Positions 1-6,648 of a DNA stretch of 64,000 bases are shown piece after piece (the stretch's first letter is position 1; each line of letters starts with the position of its first letter). The notes under the pieces are model-generated. The model had not been told where the DNA came from and made no database searches. It was given only the letters and a program-made list of their open reading frames with translations. The stretch covers positions 1 to 64,000 of the forward strand of contig DASXTW010000160.1 in NCBI GenBank assembly GCA_036505215.1, read 5' to 3'. The position numbers and the translations under genes were made by a program. This stretch comes from DASXTW01 sp036505215 (GTDB lineage: Bacteria; Actinomycetota; UBA4738).

Positions 1-161
1 ATCTCATCGCGAGTGGCGCCAGCAACCCGGACATCGCGGGCACGCTGTTCCTGTCGCGCAAGACGGTCGAGCGACATGTCTCGAACATCCTGGGGAAGCT
101 CGGGGTGAAGAATCGTGCCCAGCTCGCGGCCAGGATGGCAGCCGGCGACGGACGTCACTAG
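1..161 (+). CDS. C-terminal fragment of a LuxR-type HTH regulator (5' end outside window)
   Basis: Reading from base 3 the frame is open to a TAG at 159-161. It ends with a recognisable LuxR/NarL helix-turn-helix: NPDIAGTLFLSRKTVERHVS followed by NILGKLGVKNRAQLAARM. The family binds DNA through this C-terminal four-helix domain. The N-terminal sensing part (receiver, TPR or ATPase type) lies outside the window, so the signal cannot be named. The tail resembles the C-terminus of the regulator at 2492-4165 but is not identical to it, so the accessory region carries at least two such regulators. Partial only because of the window edge; no internal break is visible. Confidence 0.8.
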   Translation, partial: LIASGASNPDIAGTLFLSRKTVERHVSNILGKLGVKNRAQLAARMAAGDGRH

Positions 162-185
162 CACCGAGCCGCCGAGCTGACGCGT

Positions 186-510
186 CGCGGCCGCTCCTAC
201 GCCGTTATCTACGAAGGACTCGACCCCGTGACCGGGCGAGAACGATGCAGCTGGCACCCTCCGGCACCGACCGCGCCGAAGCCGAAGCGCTCGCCGCTCT
301 ACTCGCATCCGACCGACTAGAGCGCGCCACCTACGCCTCGACCGGTGCCGACGATCCGGGCCTCGTCTTCGCCGACGGCAACGGCAACGAGGTGCATCCG
401 CACGCGCAGTCCCAGGCCTTCGATCGATCGTGCGGCGCGCGCCATGCCGATCATCAGCCTTCACGAGTTGTCCCAGCGTTTCGCGATGTCGGGGGTGGCC
501 AGGTCGTGCA
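186..510 (+). pseudogene. remnant of a tyrosine recombinase/phage integrase
   Basis: Pieces of an actinobacterial integrase are scattered over three frames. Around 195-240 the frame reads SYAVIYEGLDPVTGRE, the usual N-terminal strand of these integrases. From 245 in the next frame comes GTDRAEAEALAALLASDR (end of the N-terminal region), then directly GLVFADGNGNEVHPHAQSQ, which is the stretch before the catalytic HxxR box. From about 430 in the third frame follows MPIISLHELSQRF, a decayed form of the ISLHDLRHT box. The core-binding domain and most of the catalytic domain are missing, and at least two frameshifts are needed. It is a dead gene. The match rests on motif memory rather than a database search. 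Confidence 0.5.
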
Positions 511-654
511 GGTCGGGGCTGCTGCTGTAAGCGCGGTTTGTTCGGCGGCGTCGAGTTGGGGACGGAGTTTCGCGGTGATCCGCGCGAGCTGTTGGGCGTC
601 GATGGTGCCGTCGGCGAACTGGTCGGCGGCAAGGTCTGAGGAACGCCGGCTAGA

Positions 655-1074
655 AGGTCAATCGCATGGGACAGTTCCGGGCGCTGGCTGGCTGCCGGCA
701 TCCTGTTCGCGGCCGCCCTCTACGAGCTCTCGCCGCTCAAGGACGTCTGCCTCCGCAAGTGCCGAGCCCCCTGGGATTCCTGCTGGGGTCAAGGCGTAGA
801 GGTCTCTCGGGAGCAGCGCGCATGGGCACGAAGCACGGCGCCTGGTGCGTCGGCTGCTGCTGGGCGCTGATGGCAGCGCTCTTCGCGATCGGCATCATGA
901 ACCTCGCCGGGATGGCGTTTATCGCCGCACTGATCGCTGCCGGGAAGCTGCTTCCCTGGCGTACGGTGACCTATGGCACCGCCGTCATCCTTGCCCTGTT
1001 GGGCGTGCTGGTGGTGGGTGGCGCCGCACGCGATCCCGGACCTCACCGTGCCGGGCGGTGCTCCAACGATGTGA
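655..1074 (+). pseudogene. broken DUF2182 integral membrane protein
   Basis: The C-terminal half of a DUF2182 (predicted metal-binding membrane protein) can be read across two frames with two shifts. At 655-770 one frame reads AGILFAAALYELSPLKDVCL and RKCRAP. Near 770 the match moves to another frame, GTKHGAWCVGCCWALMAALF and further membrane helices to about 1010. It then returns to the first frame for the family's usual end, IPDLTVPGGAPTM, with a TGA at 1072-1074. The Cys-rich CLRKCRAP and CVGCCWALM motifs are the family signature. The N-terminal half is absent. The real protein is poorly characterised, and no function is claimed here beyond a membrane location. Confidence 0.6.
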
Positions 1075-1794
1075 TCCGATCACCCACCGACCACTATCGG
1101 AGCCGGCGGAAGAACTCCCGCAGATCGTCGATCAACAGAGTTGGGCTGCTCGGCTTCACGATGCCGAGTCCTCGCGAGACGATGGCCCGAGTTCCGGGTC
1201 AGTTGACATGTTCTCAAGTCCGAGCGCTTACCCAGACGCTCGGGCCTGCGGCGTTCGGGTTCTTACAGTGTTCCCTTCGCCTCCGCGATTCCTCCACGAT
1301 TTCTCCCCCCGGCTCCTCCGGCCCTCACTGACCATTGGGCCCGTCGGCCAGGGACCTACCTCCTCTCGGCGACGATTGCCCGATTAGGATCGCGGCTGTT
1401 GCGCTGGCGGCGACCGAATCAATCCTCCGCTGAGCCGTGCCAGCCTCCGGCCCGGTCATTGCGTGGAGGAAGCTCCACGAGGAGCTCCCAGCGCGTGTCG
1501 CTTAGAGATTCCTCGGACGAGGTCTCGGTGCCGAGGTTACCGATGCAGAACTGAGGGAGTCTGTGCCACCGCTCGCCCGAGTTGTCGCTGCGCTGGGCTC
1601 GACGAACCATTCTCGTCCGAACAGGAGTCGGAAAACCGGAGTAGGTAGTCCAAGCAACACCCTGAACACACGCCCTGCGGCGCTCCTTGCGCTCACCTGC
1701 GACCTATGAGCAGCCAGTGCGGCGCGCTTCTGCGACGCGAAGGCGCGTACATCGACGCGATGTGTGATGGCGGATCGGGGTGTGCCGGCTTACG
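1075..1794. other. 720 bases without a supportable gene
   Basis: Only short open frames occur here on either strand, with no start plus Shine-Dalgarno combination and no recognisable domain. A minus-strand stretch at 1502-1696 contains VFRVLLGLPTPVFRLLFGRE, which looks protein-like, but it has no identifiable family and no context. The stretch fits decayed sequence in the accessory region. Confidence 0.5.
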
Positions 1795-2343
1795 TCATTC
1801 CAGTGTGAAGCCCAAGCGCCGACCGATGAAGGCGAGCCCCCGGATCAACCACTGCGGCGGCTTTGCCATAACCGCAGTGCCGTATTCGACAGCAGCCATC
1901 GAGAGGTAGATCCCCGAGCGGAGGCCTCTTGGTCCCTTGAACTTGCCCACCCGGATCAAACGGTCCAGTGTCTCCAGGAATTCCTGGAAGGTGAGGGCGG
2001 GCCGATGCACGTTCAGGAACCGGACCGGCGTCGCAGTAGCGTTGCGGAACGCATGGGTCGCCCCACGCGGCACTGTCAGCGACTCTCCCGCTGGCACCTT
2101 ATGCCAGTCACCATCCCGGAAGACCTCCAGCGTGCCGTTGAGAACCTCGTACGTCTCCTCCTGCTCGGGGTGGTAGTGGGTATTCGTGTGGCCTCCCGGC
2201 TCGAGCACTATGTCCATTTCGACGTGGGCGCCGTCGGTGGCCGCCGAGGGGGTGGTGACGGTTGCCTCCAGCCCGAAGACCGACCGGAGGTTGAGGGCCT
2301 TGCTTTCCGACTCACTATCGTGGCGTTCCTGCCGCCTCTCCAT
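1795..2343 (-). CDS. cupin-domain protein
   Basis: The 182-residue product has a single cupin fold in its first two thirds. GGHTNTHYHPEQEETYEVL (metal-ligand His, His, Glu) is cupin motif 1, and PRGATHAFRNATATPVRFL with its His is motif 2. The last 60 residues (EFLETLDRLIRVGKFKG onward, with a hydrophobic AAVEYGTAVMAKPPQWLIRG) form a C-terminal tail found in actinobacterial cupins of unknown substrate. The start has a good ribosome site (AAGGAGG, seven bases ahead of ATG). It lies 148 bases downstream of the LuxR-family gene on the same strand and may be controlled by it. Metal binding is likely from the conserved ligands; the reaction is unknown. Confidence 0.8.
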   Translation of the reverse strand: MERRQERHDSESESKALNLRSVFGLEATVTTPSAATDGAHVEMDIVLEPGGHTNTHYHPEQEETYEVLNGTLEVFRDGDWHKVPAGESLTVPRGATHAFRNATATPVRFLNVHRPALTFQEFLETLDRLIRVGKFKGPRGLRSGIYLSMAAVEYGTAVMAKPPQWLIRGLAFIGRRLGFTLE

Positions 2344-2491
2344 TGCAGTGCCTCCTTTCTGCCTCGGGTGGGGCCCGCCGGGGCCGGCGAGCCGGCTTCC
2401 GGCGAGCCCCTAGGGCAGGCTAGGGAGGGAGAGGCGCTGCGGGCATCGGGGCTACCACCCATTTGGGGCGGTCGACTACGTAATTCGTGGG

Positions 2492-4165
2492 CTACATGAG
2501 GCCGTGCTTGGTCGCGTACGTGGAGGCCAGGACCCTCGCCGCCCGGCCGTGGGCGCCGATCTTCGAATACACGTTGGAGAGATGACGTTCGACGGTTCGC
2601 ACGGAAAGGAACAGCTCGGATGCGATCTCCTCGTTGGACCGTCCCTGCCCCACCAGGCGGAGGACGTCGACCTCACGGGCGGAAAGGCGATGATCGGGCC
2701 GTTCGGTGATGTCTGGCACGATCTCCACCAGCAGCTGCGTGGCCCGTTTGGTGTCGGCGCGGGCACCGAGGGCGTCGAACGCGAGCTGCGCCGCTCTGGC
2801 CTCCGCGGTCGCTCCATCGGCGCGACCCAGGCCGACCAGGGCCCAAGCCAGCCTGAGTCGGGCTCGGGCTGCCTCGAACGGTGCGCCGGCCTGATCGAAC
2901 AGATCCCTTGCTCGCTCGAAGGCGTCCCTGGCACCGGCCGCGTCTCCGCGAGCCGCAGCGACTTCCCCTGTAGCGAACCTCGCGGCAGCCCGCAGCGCTG
3001 GGGTCCCCACCCCCTCGGCGATGTCGTGGAGCTCGGCTGCCGGAACCTCCGCCCCCTCCGGATCCCCCAGGGCGGCCCGGGCCCTCGCCAGGATCTCCAG
3101 CGCGTCCACTCGCTCGACCGGATCATCGCGGGGCACCGCTCGGAGGTAGCTCTCGGCCAGATCGATGGCGGTCTGGTGGTCACCGCGATCGAGGGACAGG
3201 GCCGCTCGGGTGGACAAGGTGAGATGGGCCAAGCCGAACCGGAGGGGCCGGGCATCGAGATCGTCCAGGAGCTCATCCGCCTCGTGGAATCGTCCCTGCC
3301 GCCTTCGCAGGTCGGCCAGGGCAACCTGGGCCATGCCCGCCTGCACCGGCCGGGCCGCCGCTCCCTCCATCTCTTGGACGAGCTCCCGCTCCGCCTCCTC
3401 CCATCGCCCCCACCACACCAGAACCGTCCCGTACTCCCAGCGCCAAGAGCGGAATGGTTCCGCCAGGCGCCTGTCGGCCAGCTCGCTCGCCTGGCGGTGC
3501 CACTGGGCTGCCCGGTCAAGATCCCGGACACGCAAGCAAGCGGTCATCAGCGAGCAGCACACAGCGACGGACGAGGCTCCGTCGAACATCTCCCCCGCCA
3601 GAGCCGCAGCGGAGGCCTCATCGAGCAGGCGCATGCCGTCGGCCACCTGCCCCGCACTGACCAGGACCTCACCGAGGCGGCTCTTGGCGATGATCAGCAC
3701 GTCGGGTACTCCGGTCCGATAGCCCGCCTCGAGCGCTCGCTCGGCCAGGCGGCGGGCCTTAGGGATGTCTTTGTCGAATAGCACAGCCATCCAAGCCTCG
3801 GCCAGGTCGATCGCCCCCAGCCACGGCGATTCAGGACGGTCTCGAAGGAGATCCCGGCCTCGCTGGATCCACCCCGAAGCGACCGCGGGATCACCCCGGA
3901 AATTCAGGACATCGAGCGCCATGTTGAACGCCACCCGCGCGGCCAGCTCCCGATCCCCGCGCTGAAGGAAGAGCCGATAGGCCCGTTCCCGGGCGCTGAG
4001 CGCGGTGGCCGCATCGTCCAGCCATCCAGCCGCGCCGGCCAAGCCGTCGAGCGCCTCTGGCGTCTCACCGTGCTTGAGGGCCTCCTCGAACGCTGCCCGT
4101 GCCTCCTGCCACGCCCCGGCAAGAAGGGCCATCCATCCTCGTGCCACAGGGTCCGGAGCGTCCAT
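2492..4165 (-). CDS. TPR-type LuxR-family transcriptional regulator
   Basis: A 557-residue regulator if started at the ATG at 4165 (MDAPDPVARGWMALLAGAWQ). The frame runs open to 4315, but the extra 50 residues are low-complexity and look non-coding. About 470 residues are degenerate tetratricopeptide helices (for example AGAWQEARAAFEEALKHGE), expected to bind a protein or ligand. The last 65 residues are a LuxR/NarL helix-turn-helix, LSAREVDVLRLVGQGRSNEE then IASELFLSVRTVERHLSNVY. There is no P-loop, so it differs from MalT/LAL ATPase regulators. It probably controls nearby genes such as the cupin; no operator was identified. It lies inside the accessory region next to the broken integrase. 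Confidence 0.8.
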   Translation of the reverse strand: MDAPDPVARGWMALLAGAWQEARAAFEEALKHGETPEALDGLAGAAGWLDDAATALSARERAYRLFLQRGDRELAARVAFNMALDVLNFRGDPAVASGWIQRGRDLLRDRPESPWLGAIDLAEAWMAVLFDKDIPKARRLAERALEAGYRTGVPDVLIIAKSRLGEVLVSAGQVADGMRLLDEASAAALAGEMFDGASSVAVCCSLMTACLRVRDLDRAAQWHRQASELADRRLAEPFRSWRWEYGTVLVWWGRWEEAERELVQEMEGAAARPVQAGMAQVALADLRRRQGRFHEADELLDDLDARPLRFGLAHLTLSTRAALSLDRGDHQTAIDLAESYLRAVPRDDPVERVDALEILARARAALGDPEGAEVPAAELHDIAEGVGTPALRAAARFATGEVAAARGDAAGARDAFERARDLFDQAGAPFEAARARLRLAWALVGLGRADGATAEARAAQLAFDALGARADTKRATQLLVEIVPDITERPDHRLSAREVDVLRLVGQGRSNEEIASELFLSVRTVERHLSNVYSKIGAHGRAARVLASTYATKHGLM

Positions 4166-4323
4166 AGCGGGAATCGTACGCCGCGATCGGAGGCACCGGC
4201 TGCCCCCGAGTTCCAAAGCGGGCGCCATTGGAGAGCTAGATTGGCCGCAGGCGGAGAAACAGGCAGACGCCTGGGGCAGCGGCGTCGCGCTGGCTGAGCG
4301 ACCTCTGCTTTGCAAAGGGCTGC

Positions 4324-5488
4324 CTACGACGATTCTGTCTCCCGGCGAACCGCCGCCAGGATCGCCGCGAGGGTCTCCGCCGCCCCACGGTCGCCGCCAG
4401 GAACAGAGTGCGCGTAGACGTTGAGAGTTGTGGAAGCGCGGGAGTGGCTGAGCCGCTGGGAGACCGTGGCAATGGGGACCCCAGCAGCGAGCATTTCGGT
4501 CGCCATGAAGTGGCGAAGGTCGTGCAGCCGGAAATGGGGCAGGCCCGCTTCACGTCGGGCCGCGATGAACCGCTTGGTGAGCCAGTTGGGCAGCCACGGC
4601 TTTGTCCCCGTCCGGACGCATTGCGAACACGAAGGCGCCGTCCATGAGCTCCACCCCCGAGTGCCGAGCCCGATCCTCCGCATCCGAGCGGTGATCCATC
4701 AGCACATCGAAGGTCTCGCCATCGAGCTCCACCCGATAGGTCCGGTGGGTCTTGGTGGAGCGGAGCTCGGGGCCATTCGGGCCCTCGATCAGGGCCCGGG
4801 TGAAGGCGACGGCGGGCCGCTCTTCGTCGACGTCTCCCCACTGCAGAGCCAAGAGCTGGCTGCGACGAGCGCCGGTCGAGACAGCGAGCCTGAGGAAACA
4901 GAAGAGCGGTGGATCCTCTCGCCTCGCCCACTCCAGCAGGACGGCCACCTGTCGGGGGCTTGGTGGGCGGATTCTTGCGGGTGCGACCCGTGGGGGCGTC
5001 GCGTTCGTCGCCGGGTTCAGCCAGATCCAGTCCCACCGGACCGCCTGGGCGAGCGCCCGGTGCAAAACCCCATGGACACGAGCGACCGTCCCGGGCGCGA
5101 GAGGGCGTTCGCCTCGGCCGCCGGCACGCAGAAGGTACCCGTAGAAGTCGTCGATGTCGGCCGTGGTCAGCTTCGCGAGGTCCACGTGCCCGAGGTGCGG
5201 GTTGAGGTAGCAGTCGATGATCGAGCGCGTGTGGCTCACGGTGGAGGGCGCCCAGCCGGGGGACGCGGCCTGGAACCACTGATCGAGGAGGTCGGCGAGG
5301 GCGCCGGCTTGGATCCGGGCCCGACCAGCCTCGGCGACCAGGTCCTCGAGCTGCCGGCGAGCGAAGCGTGAGGAACCATGCACGGTTTTCGTCAGCCACC
5401 GCTCCCGCCTGCTCTCCGGATCCTTGCCCTGGTAGACCCGCAACTCCCAGGAGTCCCTTCCGCGCTGGCGCATCGATCCGTGTGCCAC
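4324..5488 (-). pseudogene. site-specific tyrosine recombinase (integrase) with one frameshift
   Basis: From ATG 5488 the frame encodes an integrase: AP2-like N-terminus (RGRDSWELRVYQGKDPESRR), SAM-like core-binding domain (STVSHTRSIIDCYLNPHLGH), then the catalytic domain with the first Arg in VSTGARRSQLLALQWGD. Near 4610 a GGGG run carries one base too many relative to the family, so the frame ends at 4550 while the real C-terminus continues in another frame: LPHFRLHDLRHFMATEML (HxxR), SQRLSHSRASTTLNVYAH (H and catalytic Tyr), stop at 4324. Joined, the protein is about 387 residues and complete. Either the gene is recently dead or the extra G is a sequencing error. It starts 115 bases from the 3' end of tRNA-Gly, the usual place for an integrase beside its attachment site. 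Confidence 0.85.
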
Positions 5489-5510
5489 GACGGGCGGACT
5501 GTAACCCGGT

Positions 5511-5541
5511 CATGGGCAAGCCATGGGCAACTCATGGGCAA
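5511..5541. repeat. three 11-bp direct repeats beside the integrase
   Basis: CATGGGCAA occurs at 5511, 5522 and 5533, an exact 11-base period (one helical turn), between the integrase start and the tRNA gene. Such iterated sites next to an integrase are commonly arm-type binding sites for the recombinase or excisionase. That role is inferred from position and phasing. Confidence 0.6.
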
Positions 5542-5602
5542 GTGAGGATTTGGGAGGCAGGTCGATTGGGGAAAAAGGCCAAGTCAAAGCTCGTCTTCTC
5601 TG

Positions 5603-5675
<73 letters not shown>

Positions 5676-5709
5676 GTGACCGCCATTCTATCAAGGGCCT
5701 CTCTCCCAC

Positions 5710-6141
5710 TCACGAGCCCGTAGAGCCGAAGCCACCCTCCCCCCGGTCGGAGGCCGGGAGCTCCTCCGACCAGGTCGGTTCGACGAGTTGAACCGGCATG
5801 ATCACGAGCTGGGCGATCCGGTCACCCCGCTTGATCGACACTGCCCGGTGGCGGTCGAGGTTCACCACCGCGCACGTCACCTCGCCCCGGTAGCCCGCGT
5901 CGATGAGCCCGGGCGAATTGGCGAGCGTCAGTCCCTCCCGTGAGGCCAGGCCCGACCTGGGTAGCACCAGCCCCGCGTGGCCGTCGGGGATGGCCACCGC
6001 TACTCCGGTCGGGATCAAGGCCCTCTCCCCCGGCCCGACCTCAGCGTCGACAGCCGAGGCAAGGTCCAGGCCCGCGTCGCCAGGATGGGCATACGCGGGC
6101 AGCCGAGCGTCCGGCCTGAGCTTGCGGAAAGGCAGCTGCAT
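5710..6141 (-). CDS. dut: deoxyuridine 5'-triphosphate nucleotidohydrolase (dUTPase)
   Basis: A 143-residue trimeric-type dUTPase that converts dUTP to dUMP and pyrophosphate, keeping uracil out of DNA and feeding thymidylate synthesis. The five family motifs are present in order: GDAGLDLAS (1), PRSGLASREGL (2), GLIDAGYRGEV with the catalytic Asp and Tyr (3), RGDRIAQLVI (4) and the Gly-rich tail EGGFGSTGS (5) that closes over the nucleotide. It starts eight bases after the chagasin-like gene ends. With nrdJ close upstream, this corner of the window groups dNTP metabolism. Confidence 0.97.
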   Translation of the reverse strand: MQLPFRKLRPDARLPAYAHPGDAGLDLASAVDAEVGPGERALIPTGVAVAIPDGHAGLVLPRSGLASREGLTLANSPGLIDAGYRGEVTCAVVNLDRHRAVSIKRGDRIAQLVIMPVQLVEPTWSEELPASDRGEGGFGSTGS

Positions 6142-6149
6142 GCCAGCCG

Positions 6150-6569
6150 TCAGGTCACGCTTACCACGAAGGAGAACTCCCGGGTGACGTCCTGCGGGTC
6201 ATCGGGCGGCCCGTAGCTCAGGTGCACAGTCACGCTCCCCGGTCCCACCGCCTCGAACGTGAGCACGGCCCGGCCCAACTCCTCGCCTCCGCCCAGTGGG
6301 GGCCGGTACCCGGTCGATTCAAGCTTCAATACGGCTTCGTCGAGGGCATCCTGCACCCGCCACATGTACCCGCCCGGTGCGTCGGAGGGCAGCTGCACCG
6401 CCACCGTGGCCCCGCGAGTCAGGCCTACCGATCGGTTCTCGTCGTCCTGATCGAGAACGATCGCTGCTCGCCCCAGGCTATCCCGGGGAAGGTCGAGCTT
6501 CGAGCCACTCGAGGAACATGCCACCAGCGCTGCCAGAACAAGCGCCAGACTTGAACCCCCGACCCTCAT
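6150..6569 (-). CDS. chagasin-like (I42) peptidase inhibitor lipoprotein
   Basis: The product has 139 residues with a lipoprotein signal peptide: MRVGGSSLALVLAALVACSS, lipobox LVAC, predicted mature Cys18. The mature part is an immunoglobulin-like inhibitor I42 domain. The three contact loops are recognisable, though altered: LPSDAPGGYMWRV (family NPTTGYxW), the loop around RPPLGGGEELGRAVLTFEAV, and a C-terminal strand VTVHLSYGPPDD. The family inhibits papain-like cysteine proteases, here presumably at the cell surface. The first loop has DAPGG where TTG is usual, so target specificity is uncertain. It sits between nrdJ and dut, eight bases upstream of dut, and may be cotranscribed with it. 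Confidence 0.7.
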   Translation of the reverse strand: MRVGGSSLALVLAALVACSSSGSKLDLPRDSLGRAAIVLDQDDENRSVGLTRGATVAVQLPSDAPGGYMWRVQDALDEAVLKLESTGYRPPLGGGEELGRAVLTFEAVGPGSVTVHLSYGPPDDPQDVTREFSFVVSVT

Positions 6570-6593
6570 TCCCGCCGAGCATACCCCCCGTGA

Positions 6594-6630
6594 GAAGAGG
6601 AGAAGGGCGCCCGAAGACGCCCTCCTCTTC
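6594..6630 (-). terminator. terminator-like hairpin after nrdJ
   Basis: GAAGAGGAG and its near-perfect complement flank an inner GGGCG/CGCCC stem, giving a long hairpin between nrdJ and the next gene. No run of T follows, which is common for high-GC actinobacterial terminators, so the call rests on hairpin strength and position. Confidence 0.5.
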
Positions 6631-6648
6631 GTCCGCGACCGGCGAGAC

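Noticed and set aside
1502..1696. Minus-strand frame with a hydrophobic, protein-like stretch
   Set aside because: It has no recognisable family, no ribosome site and lies in decayed sequence; not enough for a gene call.
4166..4315. 50-residue N-terminal extension of the TPR-LuxR regulator
   Set aside because: The upstream codons lack conserved pattern and the ATG at 4165 begins the helical repeat region.
1..5600. A second copy of the tRNA-Gly 3' end as the far attachment site
   Set aside because: I searched by eye for the GGATTCGAACCCGCGAC stretch left of the integrase and saw none; the far end is probably outside the window.
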